A program made the translations under genes and the position numbers. From Clostridioides difficile_A (GTDB lineage: Bacteria > Bacillota > Clostridia > Peptostreptococcales > Peptostreptococcaceae), in contig OX246690.1 in the NCBI GenBank assembly GCA_945909635.1, positions 3,224,001 through 3,288,000 on the forward strand: a stretch of DNA of 64,000 nucleotides. Reading direction: 5' to 3'. Positions 52,420-60,977 of this stretch are shown here, piece by piece. The notes below the pieces were generated by a model. It saw nothing but the letters and a program-made list of their open reading frames with translations. It did no database searches and was not told where the DNA came from. The number at the start of each line of letters is the position of its first letter. Position 1 is the stretch's first letter.

Positions 52420-54210
52420 CTATTCAGATTCTGTATCTGCAAATTGACTATTATAAAGCTTCTCATAAAATCCACCTTTTTCCATAAGTTCTTCATGATT
52501 CCCCTGCTCTATAATACTTCCATTATTCATAACTAAAATCAAGTCAGCATTACGAATCGTAGAAAGTCTATGTGCTATAACAAAACTAGTTCTACCATTC
52601 ATAAGATTTCTCATTGCTTTTTGAAGCATAAGTTCCAATCTAGTATCAACAGAACTAGTAGCTTCATCAAGTATCAATATTGAAGGGTCTGATATAAAAG
52701 CTCTAGCTATGGTTAAAAGTTGTTTTTCTCCCAAAGATATATTAGATGCTTCTTCATTTAAGAACATATTATATCCATCTGGAAGAGTAGTTATAAAATG
52801 ATGCACATTTGCTACTTTTGCTGCCTGTATAATTTCTTCTTTAGTAGCTCCAAATCTACCATATTCTATATTTTCAAAAATGGTTCCATTAAATAGCCAT
52901 GTATCTTGAAGTACCATACCAAACATCGAACGTAAATCTTTACGTTTCATATCCCTTATGTCTACCCCATCAATTTTAATAGCCCCCTTCTTAACATCAT
53001 AAAACCTCATCAATAAGTTTATTAATGTTGTTTTACCTGCTCCAGTAGGTCCAACAATAGCTACCATCTGACCACTTTTTATTTCTGCATTTAAATCTTC
53101 TATTAAGGTCGCATCTTCTCCATAACCAAAATTAACATGCTCAAATGTAACATTACCTTTTACATCTTCTATCTTAATTGAATTTTCAGCATCAGGTATT
53201 TCCTCTTCTTCATCCAATATTTCAAACACACGCTCTATTGCTGCAAAAGAAGATTGTATTACAGTGGACAATTGTGTCATTTGTGAAAGAGGCTGATTTA
53301 TCTGCCATATGTAACGTACAAATGCCTGTAAATTTCCGACTGTTATTCCTCCACTTACTGCATATATAGAACCAACAACTGCTACTGCTGCAATTCCAAA
53401 ATAAGTTACTAATGAAACCATTGGATTCATCATACTTGATATAAATTGCGCCTTAAATCCATTTTCACAAAGTTCTTGATTTACTTTTTTAAATTCTTTT
53501 ATAGAGTCTTCTTCTTTTCCATATAATTTTATCTCATTAAACCCTGTATACATTTCTTGTACTTTTCCATTTAATTTTCCAAGAGCATTTTGTTGTAATG
53601 AAAACCTATTTTGTGATTTTTTCACTATAAACTTGGATACAAAATAACTAATTGGAATTATAAAAAGGGCTATAATTGCCATATATGTGTTAATTGTAAA
53701 CATCATTGAAAGTGCTAAGATTATTACTAAGATTGAATTTACAATTTGCATGAAGCTCTGTTGTAGGGCATTTGATATTGTATCTACGTCGTTTGATATA
53801 CGGCTTAACACATCTCCAAAGCTATTACTATCAAAGTAACTAATTGGCAATCTTCTTATCTTATTTTCTACTTCATTTCTTAAATCTCTCATCGTATTTT
53901 GGATAGCATTTGTAAGTAAAAAACTTGAAACATAAGTGAAAATTGCATTGGCAACATATATACATGCTAAAAGCACCAATATTTTTATTACATAATTAAA
54001 ATTTACAGATGCTCCAGGTATTCCTTTCGCTATACGAATTACGTCTTTAGTTAATTGTGTTATTATTAATCCCTCTGTTTTAGGAGCAATTGCATTCATA
54101 GTGGCTGCTGAAATTATACATATAATAGCTATAATAAAGGAAAATTTATATCGTTTTACAAATGGAAGAAGTCTACCAATTGTTTTTTTAAAACCTTTAG
54201 ACTTTTTCAT
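52420..54210 (-). CDS. ABC exporter, second half of a heterodimer (permease-ATPase fusion)
   Basis: A 596-residue exporter subunit with six membrane helices (to about 320) and an ATPase domain (about 350-590). Walker A is GPTGAGKTT, Walker B 'ILILDEATSSVD' has the catalytic glutamate and the switch histidine is present (VIAHRLSTI). The signature motif is altered to SLGEKQ instead of LSGGQ. Together with the partner this gives one normal and one degenerate ATP site, as in LmrCD/BmrCD-type multidrug exporters. Its ATG overlaps the partner's stop (TAATG), so the two are translationally coupled. Substrate unknown; drug or peptide export is likely. Confidence 0.92.
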   Translation of the reverse strand: MKKSKGFKKTIGRLLPFVKRYKFSFIIAIICIISAATMNAIAPKTEGLIITQLTKDVIRIAKGIPGASVNFNYVIKILVLLACIYVANAIFTYVSSFLLTNAIQNTMRDLRNEVENKIRRLPISYFDSNSFGDVLSRISNDVDTISNALQQSFMQIVNSILVIILALSMMFTINTYMAIIALFIIPISYFVSKFIVKKSQNRFSLQQNALGKLNGKVQEMYTGFNEIKLYGKEEDSIKEFKKVNQELCENGFKAQFISSMMNPMVSLVTYFGIAAVAVVGSIYAVSGGITVGNLQAFVRYIWQINQPLSQMTQLSTVIQSSFAAIERVFEILDEEEEIPDAENSIKIEDVKGNVTFEHVNFGYGEDATLIEDLNAEIKSGQMVAIVGPTGAGKTTLINLLMRFYDVKKGAIKIDGVDIRDMKRKDLRSMFGMVLQDTWLFNGTIFENIEYGRFGATKEEIIQAAKVANVHHFITTLPDGYNMFLNEEASNISLGEKQLLTIARAFISDPSILILDEATSSVDTRLELMLQKAMRNLMNGRTSFVIAHRLSTIRNADLILVMNNGSIIEQGNHEELMEKGGFYEKLYNSQFADTESE

Positions 54211-55937
54211 TATTCCAATTCCTCCTTTTTCAACTGAGATGTTGCAATTTCATAGTATATTTCACAATTCTTTAATAGTTCCTTATGAGTTCCCATTCCG
54301 ACAACTTGCCCCTCATTGAGTACTATAATCTTATCAGCATCAATAATAGAACTAATTCTTTGTGCAACAATCAATACAATTGCCTCTTTTGTTTCTTTCT
54401 TTAACTTAGAACGAAGTATCGCATCAGTTTTAAAATCAAGTGCAGAAAAACTATCATCAAAAATATATATTTCAGGTCTTCTTATAATAGCTCTTGCAAT
54501 AGAAAGTCTCTGTTTTTGACCTCCTGATACATTTGCTCCACCTTCACTAATTAATTCATCGAATTTTCTAGGTTTTTTTGATATAAATTCATATGCTTGC
54601 GCAACTTTTGCTGAATATTCTAGTTCTGATTCTCCTGCCTTATGTTTACCAAATCTAATATTGTTTGCTATACTACCAGTAAATAGTAATGATTTTTGAG
54701 GTATAAATCCTATCTTCTTTCTTAAAGCCTTCAAATCATATTCTCTTATATCTACTCCATTTATCCTAATACTACCTTCTGTTACATCATAAAATCTAGG
54801 TATCAAGTTAATAAGAGTACTTTTTCCACTACCAGTACTTCCTATAAAAGCAACTGTTTCACCTGTTTTTGCAGTAAATGAAATATCCTTAAGTACTGAG
54901 GCCTCTCCATCTGGATAAGTAAAAGTTACATCATCAAATTCTATAATACCTTTATTTTCAGTATATTTGATTCCATTTTCAGGATTTTTTATAAGTGGTT
55001 CCTCATTTAAAAGTTCCTTTATTCTATTTGCAGACACTTCTGCTCTTGGATACATAATAAATACCATCGAGAAAAGCATAATTGAAAACATAGCATGAAA
55101 AAGATATTCCAAAAATGCAACCAATTGTCCAACTTGAAGTTCTCCAATATTTATCTTTTCACTTGAAATCCAAAATACAACCAAAACGGCTATATTTAAT
55201 AGTAAAAAGAATGCTGGTTGAGTAATTGACATAAGCTTGAATAATTTTTTAGAAACATTAGCATAATATGTATTTGTTTTTTCAAACCTTTCTGTTTCAT
55301 AATCATCATTTCCAAAAGCTCTAATTACTCTTATTCCTGTTAAATTTTCCCTTGATATAAGGTTTAATTTATCCAATCCTTTTTGTTGTTTTAAAGATAT
55401 AGCTTGAGATACCTTTGCTATTATTGCTACCCCAATAATTATAAAAGGTACTGATATAGCTAATACCATTGAAAGTTCTACACTAGTTCTAATAGTCATT
55501 ATTATACTTATAATAAACATGACTGGTGTTAATAAAGCAGTTCTTAGTAGTATATTCACAAATTGCTGAATTTGAAATGCATCGTTTGTTGTTCTTGTAA
55601 TCATTGAAGAAACTCCAAACTTATTATATTCAGTATGTGAAAATTCTTGTGATTTTTTAAATATGTCATTTCTTATATCTCTAGTTACACTTGTTGACAC
55701 CTTTGCAGAACAATAACCCAACAATATACTACCCACAACTCCTATAACAGAAATAATAACAATCACTATTCCCATTTGTTTTATGTAAGCTATATTTTGA
55801 TTTGCTATACCATTATCAATTATTTTAGCTATTATTGTTGGAATACCCAATTCAACTAATGCAAAACTAAATATAGCCAGTATATTTAATACTATTAACA
55901 ACTTATAATTCTTTAAATAACTTAAAATTAATTTCAT
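54210..55937 (-). CDS. ABC exporter, first half of a heterodimer (permease-ATPase fusion)
   Basis: A 575-residue exporter subunit with six membrane helices and an ATPase domain. Walker A GSTGSGKST and the signature VSGGQKQ are normal, but Walker B reads IYIFDDSFSALD (Glu replaced by Asp) and the switch histidine is Gln (VAQRISSI). These changes mark it as the degenerate-site partner in a heterodimeric exporter. The ATG at 55937 follows AAAGGAG. An upstream promoter and an attenuator-type hairpin (56012-56117) suggest that transcription is controlled before the gene begins. Confidence 0.92.
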   Translation of the reverse strand: MKLILSYLKNYKLLIVLNILAIFSFALVELGIPTIIAKIIDNGIANQNIAYIKQMGIVIVIISVIGVVGSILLGYCSAKVSTSVTRDIRNDIFKKSQEFSHTEYNKFGVSSMITRTTNDAFQIQQFVNILLRTALLTPVMFIISIIMTIRTSVELSMVLAISVPFIIIGVAIIAKVSQAISLKQQKGLDKLNLISRENLTGIRVIRAFGNDDYETERFEKTNTYYANVSKKLFKLMSITQPAFFLLLNIAVLVVFWISSEKINIGELQVGQLVAFLEYLFHAMFSIMLFSMVFIMYPRAEVSANRIKELLNEEPLIKNPENGIKYTENKGIIEFDDVTFTYPDGEASVLKDISFTAKTGETVAFIGSTGSGKSTLINLIPRFYDVTEGSIRINGVDIREYDLKALRKKIGFIPQKSLLFTGSIANNIRFGKHKAGESELEYSAKVAQAYEFISKKPRKFDELISEGGANVSGGQKQRLSIARAIIRRPEIYIFDDSFSALDFKTDAILRSKLKKETKEAIVLIVAQRISSIIDADKIIVLNEGQVVGMGTHKELLKNCEIYYEIATSQLKKEELE

Positions 55938-56011
55938 ATTTTTCTCCTTTCTTAGTTTTTGAGGTAGTGTAATTACATAATAATACCAAATTTATAAATA
56001 CTTAATTTTAT

Positions 56012-56117
56012 AAAAAAAGGAGAAAAGAGTTAACGCACTCTCTTCTCCAGCATATTCTTTTTAATACACCCTCCGACAAGTCGCTTATATGTTAACACAT
56101 TTGGCAAGTAATGTCAA
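56012..56117 (-). promoter_or_regulatory. Promoter and leader attenuator of the ABC exporter operon
   Basis: On the minus strand TTGACA (56112-56117), 17 bases, TAACAT (56089-56094). About 35 bases into the leader a strong hairpin, GGAGAAGAGAGT / ACTCTTTTCTCC (56019-56048), is followed by seven Ts (56012-56018), about 75 bases before the exporter start codon. A GGAGGG in the leader precedes a very short reading frame ending MLEKRVR and a TAA in the hairpin loop. This is the layout of a conditional terminator. Confidence 0.7.
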
Positions 56118-56187
56118 TTCATATAGCCAAAAGTCTTTTAAATGCTTTATTTCATAAAGTTATAACAAATTGGCATGTACTTTATTC

Positions 56188-56721
56188 TTATTTTTTACTG
56201 TACTCTAATTTTACAAGTTCTCCAATATTACTAAGTCTCTTAAAGTTTAAATTCGTCTTGTTTATACCAGATTTAAACAATGGAATCCCTTTACCCAATA
56301 TTATTGGCATTATATAGATATAATAATCATCAATTAGATTATCTTTCATAAATAATTTTACTATGTCACTTCCTCCAACTATCCAAATATCTTTTTTATT
56401 ATTCTCTTTCCCAAGTTGCTCAATTAGTTTTTGGGGTTCTAAATTTGTATACTTTACATTTTCAGTTGTTCCATTAACTGTATTTGAGTATACATAACAT
56501 TCTTTACCTTTATAATACCACTGAGCAGGACTAAGTTCATTTACAATCTGTGTATATGTTGAATTTCCCATAATAATAGTATCAATTGTATTGTAGAAAG
56601 TATTATAATCTTCCTCCTGTTGAAAATCTGGATATATCTCATCTAAAAAACCTACACTACCATTTTCCTCAGCTATATATCCATCTAAACTCATTGCAAT
56701 GTAAAGTACTACTTTTCTCAT
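56188..56721 (-). CDS. Dihydrofolate reductase-fold family protein (RibD C-terminal type, YyaP/YwjB-like)
   Basis: A 177-residue NADPH-binding-type protein. It begins MRKVVLYIAMSLDGYIAEEN, the family opening, and has 'NTIDTIIMGNSTYTQI' and IWIVGGSDIVKLFM near the middle, then a strand-rich end (ILGKGIPLFKSG). The family is related to dihydrofolate reductase and the RibD reductase domain, but most members have no known substrate. ATG 56721 has TTGGAGG 10 bases upstream; the TTG 56736 reading overlaps that site. Confidence 0.85.
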   Translation of the reverse strand: MRKVVLYIAMSLDGYIAEENGSVGFLDEIYPDFQQEEDYNTFYNTIDTIIMGNSTYTQIVNELSPAQWYYKGKECYVYSNTVNGTTENVKYTNLEPQKLIEQLGKENNKKDIWIVGGSDIVKLFMKDNLIDDYYIYIMPIILGKGIPLFKSGINKTNLNFKRLSNIGELVKLEYSKK

Positions 56722-56910
56722 ATTTAATACCTCCAATATTTATAGTGTGATTATTCTATGTAAATATCACTTTTTTACTCATTCAATGATACCCTATTAA
56801 TATTTCCTAAAACAAATTTAAATAAAGTTGGCATTAATTTTTAAAATTATTATATAAATAATTTAAAAACACAATAATTTATTGAAAATTCCAATTAGTC
56901 TAAATAAACA

Positions 56911-56939
56911 TTGCTCTCACTTAATACTGGTTCTATAAT
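56911..56939 (+). promoter_or_regulatory. Promoter of the D-threonine aldolase-like gene
   Basis: TTGCTC (56911-56916), 17 bases, TATAAT (56934-56939). It gives a leader of about 90 bases. Confidence 0.6.
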
Positions 56940-57036
56940 ATAATTATAAGCTATTAATATTGTAAAGCTATTATTTTAACATAATGACTTTAATACTTAT
57001 AGTTAATTTTACTTTTGTTGAAAGGTGGTAAATGAC

Positions 57037-58149
57037 ATGAAAATTTCAGAAATTGCTACTCCAAGTTTTTTACTAGATTTAGACCAGTTAGAAAAGAATA
57101 TTGATACAGTTCAACAAATTTGTTCAAAGAATAATAAGCAACTTTGGCCTATGCTTAAGACGCATAAAAGTACCTATATTGCAAAACTTCAAAAAGATGC
57201 AGGAGCCACTGGATTTCTAGTTGGAACACTTGATGAGGCTGAATGTTTAATGAAATCTGGCTTTGAAGATATTATGTTGGCTTACCCTTACATGGGAGAT
57301 GCAAATATAAATAGAATCTTATCTATGGCATCAAAAATAAATTTAATATGTGCTACAGATAATCTAGAGTGTGCTAAAGCTTACAGTGAAGCTTTTTCTA
57401 AGGCTAAAGTTGAATGTAAATTACTTATCATCGTAGATTGTGGCTTACATCGTTTTGGAATTGAGCCAGAAAAAGTAGTTGAACTTGCTACTGCAATTTC
57501 AAAACTAGAAAACATAAAAATCGTTGGTATAAGCTCACATCCAGGACAAGTCTATGGCTGTAGTTCCCCAGAAGGAGTTCCAGATGTGTGTATTCAAGAA
57601 GATTCTTCTTTAGAGAAAGCATGCAAGGCTTTAACTGATAATGGATTCAATGTAGAAATTGTAGCTTCTGGTAGTACTCCAACAGTTGAAGCTGAAGCTG
57701 CTTCTAAAACTATAACTGCTGTAAGACCTGGAAACTATGTATACTACGATGCTATACAAATAGGTCTAGGTTGTGCTACTGAAGATATGTGTGCTCTTAC
57801 TGTTATGTGCACTGTAATCTCAAAAAATAGCAGTGGATATTATTTAGTAGATTGTGGAAGCAAGTGTCTTGGACTTGATAAAGGTGCACATGGAAATAGT
57901 AGTATTGTTGGCTATGGCAGAGTTTGTGGACATCCAGAACTTACTATTGATTCACTTTCAGAAGAAGTTGGAAAAATTAAAGTAAATGGTGAAACTAATA
58001 TAAAAATTGGTGATAGAATAAGAATCATACCTAATCATTCTTGTTCTACTGCAAACTTGACAAGTAATTTGTTAGGTTTTAGAGGAGATACAATAGAAAA
58101 AGTTATCAAAGTGGATATACGTGGAAATTCACAACAAATTCTACTTTAA
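57037..58149 (+). CDS. D-threonine aldolase / D-serine dehydratase-like PLP enzyme
   Basis: A 370-residue fold-type III PLP enzyme. The barrel domain opens ATPSFLLDLDQLEKNI and has the PLP lysine region LKTHKS (about 40-45), 'GFLVGTLDEAECL' and 'VDCGLHRFGIEP'. The C-terminal domain has the metal site 'IIPNHSCSTANL', typical of D-threonine aldolases and D-serine dehydratases. Reaction: cleavage of D-threonine or D-allo-threonine to glycine, or dehydration of D-serine; which one cannot be told. ATG 57037 is eight bases behind AGGTGG; GTG 57025 overlaps the site. It is next to a peptidase and transport operon and may help to use D-amino acids. Confidence 0.85.
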   Translation: MKISEIATPSFLLDLDQLEKNIDTVQQICSKNNKQLWPMLKTHKSTYIAKLQKDAGATGFLVGTLDEAECLMKSGFEDIMLAYPYMGDANINRILSMASKINLICATDNLECAKAYSEAFSKAKVECKLLIIVDCGLHRFGIEPEKVVELATAISKLENIKIVGISSHPGQVYGCSSPEGVPDVCIQEDSSLEKACKALTDNGFNVEIVASGSTPTVEAEAASKTITAVRPGNYVYYDAIQIGLGCATEDMCALTVMCTVISKNSSGYYLVDCGSKCLGLDKGAHGNSSIVGYGRVCGHPELTIDSLSEEVGKIKVNGETNIKIGDRIRIIPNHSCSTANLTSNLLGFRGDTIEKVIKVDIRGNSQQILL

Positions 58150-58227
58150 AAACATATTTATATTAATTTCAAAATGTATTTATTATAATATCGACATTAA
58201 AAATGTAAAAAGAAAATATGTTTTCAT

Positions 58228-58282
58228 CATTTCAACAATGAAGAAGAGGTTTATCTCTATTTTGAGATAACCTCTTCTTTTT
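58228..58282 (+). repeat. Dispersed hairpin repeat, copy 2, serving as terminator
   Basis: CATTTCAACAATGAAGAAGA, then a GGTTTATCTC / GAGATAACC hairpin and a T run, about 80 bases past the aldolase gene. Nearly identical in reverse orientation to 7525-7576. It is placed and shaped as a terminator for the aldolase gene. Confidence 0.75.
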
Positions 58283-58370
58283 TAATTAGTATATAATTAC
58301 TATATTTGTCAATTTCTGCATATATAGATTCTCATACATACTTTATAATTAGGTTATAATTTTATTTTAT

Positions 58371-58880
58371 CTACATTAATCCCATAACAGTAAGTAAAAC
58401 TCTTACTATCAACATTCCCACTACTGCATCAAATATTGGAACTGCCAGCAATAACACTCTATACTTAGTACTAGCATTTGCTACAAGTACTATTCTTGCA
58501 TAATGACCAACTAGAGTACCCATTAACATACATGGCATAATTAATATAGTTGCTTGTGGTGCAGTAATTAGACCTTGTGCAAATAAGTTTGCTGCTGTAG
58601 CTGCTCCTGCTGCCTTAGCAAAGAACGCTGCTATCAAAACTACAACTGATTCTCCAGGTAGTCCAAAAATACCCATTACTGGTCCAAAAACACTTCCTAA
58701 AATATCAACTAGTCCAGTTAATTGTAAAAACTGTACTATTACATAACCCATTATCATAGCTGGTAATATTTGTTCAACACCTATGTAGAAACCTTTTTTT
58801 GCTCCCCCCATAAATGTTTCAACAGCAGTTTTCTTAGGTTTACTATTTACAATTGCATTTCCATTAGTTTGTTGACTCAT
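58371..58880 (-). CDS. YjiG family nucleoside-recognition domain membrane protein
   Basis: A 169-residue membrane protein with four or five helices and the Gate/nucleoside-recognition pattern (IGVEQILPAMIMGYVIVQF; FGPVMGIFGLPGESVVVLI; ARIVLVANASTKYRVLLLA). It matches YjiG of Escherichia coli in size and context. It starts one base past the stop of the YjiH-like gene, with AAGGAGG before the ATG at 58880. The pair probably forms a transporter for amino acids or peptides handled by the upstream peptidase. This role is inference. Confidence 0.8.
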   Translation of the reverse strand: MSQQTNGNAIVNSKPKKTAVETFMGGAKKGFYIGVEQILPAMIMGYVIVQFLQLTGLVDILGSVFGPVMGIFGLPGESVVVLIAAFFAKAAGAATAANLFAQGLITAPQATILIMPCMLMGTLVGHYARIVLVANASTKYRVLLLAVPIFDAVVGMLIVRVLLTVMGLM

Positions 58881-58881
58881 A

Positions 58882-59529
58882 CTACACAGCCTCCTTAGTC
58901 TTAGTCTTTTTATTTTTTATACTTATAATTAATCTAACTAGATTGGCACCAAGTATCTTACAGAATATCTCTATAAGGATTATTGGGCCTAATGCCAATA
59001 ATGCTATTGGTAAAAGTGGAGCTTGAGTATTTATTGTGTTTAATATAACAGCTGAACCAGCATATTGATATGCTACAAATATAGTTCTTTCATCATCAGT
59101 TATTTCTCCACTTTCATACAATTCTTTTGTCATTATTGAAGCAACATCTGAACTAGTAAATGAAGATACAAATGCTATACCTGCTATACCAGGTATACCA
59201 AGTATAGGTCTAAGCAATGGATTGAATATTTTTGATGCTGCTTTCATTCCTCCCATAGATTCAACTACATCTATAAGACCTACAGCAAAACAGACAGTTG
59301 GTATTAAAGTCAGTGCAAATAAGAATCCATCTTTTGCTCCAGTTCCTCCTTTCCCCATAAAATCTACACCATCTGAGATAGTACCAAATGAACCTGTAAG
59401 ATTTGCAAAATCTAGTGCTTTAAGAAATCCTTGACTATCCTTAAATATTCCTGAAAATAATACTATCAATATAAATAAAGACAGATACCCTTTCCATGTT
59501 ACCTTATTATCTCCAGTTGTTTTATCCAT
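58882..59529 (-). CDS. YjiH family nucleoside-recognition domain membrane protein
   Basis: A 215-residue membrane protein with the family pattern 'KDGFLFALTLIPTVCFAVGLIDVVES' (split: DGFLFALTLIPTVCF, then GLIDVVES), 'GIPGIAGIAFVSSFTSSDV' and IFVAYQYAGSAVI. It matches YjiH of E. coli, which is paired with YjiG and the isoaspartyl dipeptidase IadA; here an M20 peptidase takes the place of IadA. ATG 59529 follows GGGGGA; a longer reading overlaps that site. It begins 13 bases past the peptidase gene. Confidence 0.82.
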   Translation of the reverse strand: MDKTTGDNKVTWKGYLSLFILIVLFSGIFKDSQGFLKALDFANLTGSFGTISDGVDFMGKGGTGAKDGFLFALTLIPTVCFAVGLIDVVESMGGMKAASKIFNPLLRPILGIPGIAGIAFVSSFTSSDVASIMTKELYESGEITDDERTIFVAYQYAGSAVILNTINTQAPLLPIALLALGPIILIEIFCKILGANLVRLIISIKNKKTKTKEAV

Positions 59530-59542
59530 ATAAAATCCCCCT

Positions 59543-60715
59543 TTATACCTCAAATTTATCTAAATTTAAAATAATTGTAGAAATTAATTTCACCCTCTCA
59601 AACATCGAATTTACTAATGCGTATTCTCTTGATGTATGATTCCATTCTCCTCTTACACCAAAAGAGCAGATTGTGGGAACGTTTGCAATTGTCAAATAAC
59701 TAGCATCTGAACTACCTCCAAGTCTCTTAGCATTTAATTCTCCAAACCCATTTTCTTTAGATACTGTATTTACAAATTTATGAAATCTCATAACATCTTC
59801 TGTAGTCTCAAATGCCATCATTTCGCTTATAAAGTCAACTTCTGTAGAAGTTCCATCTATATAAGTTTCTTTACATATTTCTCTAATTCTTTCTTTAACA
59901 TTCTCCATTTCTTCCACTTTTTCAAATCTAAGGTCTACTTCTATATTACAATCTTCTGGAATAGAGTTTGATACTCTTCCTCCTTTAATTACACTTACAC
60001 TTGCTGTAGTTCCAACCTCAAGATTGGTCAATTTCTGTATGCATAATATCTTATTTGCCATTTCTTCTATGGCATTTCTTCCACCTTCAAAGTCATTACC
60101 TGCATGTGTCTCTACACCTTTTACATGTATATTACATCCTATTCTTCCTTTTCTACCTACACACAAGCTATTGTCTACTAATCCAGTTTCCATATTAAAA
60201 GCACAAAGACCACCTTTTGCTTCTTTTAATATAACTTCCCCACCAGTTGAATCCTTATGTCCTATCTCTTCATCCCCAGAAAATACTATTTTTATTGGTC
60301 TTTCTTTATACCCTATTTTATTTAAAGCTTTGATAACATATAAAGCAATTATTATTCCACCTTTCATATCTAAGACACCTGGTCCATATGCTTTTCCCTC
60401 TATTATTTTAAATGGATTTTTACCAAATGTACCTGTTTCAAACACAGTGTCCATATGTCCTGAAAAAATTATTGGCTTTTTATCTATATTAGAACCAAGT
60501 GTTCCTATAAGTGTGCTACCATTATCTCCAACATCCACTAGCTCACAATCTAAACCTTCCTTTTCAAACTCAAGCTTTAATCTATCAGCCAACTTATTTA
60601 CGCTTTCTTTGCAATGTGTATAGCTTTCCATATTGACAATCTCTTTCCATATTGAAACTATTTCTTCTTTATTCTCATCAACAAACTCAGAAATCTCATT
60701 TAAATATGTATTCAT
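59543..60715 (-). CDS. M20 family metallopeptidase (carboxypeptidase G2 / ArgE-DapE type)
   Basis: A 390-residue zinc peptidase or amidohydrolase. Visible are IIFSGHMDTVFETG (zinc His and Asp), 'GPGVLDMKGGIIIAL' (bridging Asp), 'FSGDEEIGHKDS' (catalytic Glu-Glu), ETG later in the chain and the C-terminal His in GEWNHTSREYA. A dimerisation domain lies at about 180-290. It should remove a C-terminal amino acid or acyl group from a small peptide. ATG 60715 is six bases behind AAGGAG. It is first in the operon with YjiH and YjiG and divergent from a regulator; a 31-base inverted repeat precedes it. Confidence 0.9.
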   Translation of the reverse strand: MNTYLNEISEFVDENKEEIVSIWKEIVNMESYTHCKESVNKLADRLKLEFEKEGLDCELVDVGDNGSTLIGTLGSNIDKKPIIFSGHMDTVFETGTFGKNPFKIIEGKAYGPGVLDMKGGIIIALYVIKALNKIGYKERPIKIVFSGDEEIGHKDSTGGEVILKEAKGGLCAFNMETGLVDNSLCVGRKGRIGCNIHVKGVETHAGNDFEGGRNAIEEMANKILCIQKLTNLEVGTTASVSVIKGGRVSNSIPEDCNIEVDLRFEKVEEMENVKERIREICKETYIDGTSTEVDFISEMMAFETTEDVMRFHKFVNTVSKENGFGELNAKRLGGSSDASYLTIANVPTICSFGVRGEWNHTSREYALVNSMFERVKLISTIILNLDKFEV

Positions 60716-60749
60716 AATAATCTCCTTCATTCTTTAATAAAATATACTT

Positions 60750-60780
60750 ATTTCCTAAAACTAAGCTTATTTTAGGAAAT
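60750..60780. promoter_or_regulatory. Inverted repeat in front of the M20-YjiH-YjiG operon, candidate operator
   Basis: ATTTCCTAAAACTAAG / CTTATTTTAGGAAAT, a nearly perfect 31-base palindrome, 35 bases upstream of the peptidase start codon and about 200 bases from the divergent regulator gene. Confidence 0.55.
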
Positions 60781-60896
60781 TTTAAAAGACTAGTCCTTAA
60801 ATACAAAATATCACAATTATTTTTATCAGTCAACATTTTTTTCTGTATTTTTTATATTTTCTGATTTTTCTTTCAATTTTCGTTTTGTAAAATAAA

Positions 60897-60925
60897 TTGA
60901 CGCGTTTTATCTACTATTATAAAAT
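60897..60925 (+). promoter_or_regulatory. Promoter of the divergent regulator gene
   Basis: TTGACG (60897-60902), 17 bases, TAAAAT (60920-60925) on the plus strand, about 50 bases before the gene. Confidence 0.55.
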
Positions 60926-60977
60926 GAGGATATAAATTGATTGATTATAATACTCTCGAAATCTTAAAGGAGGTTTT

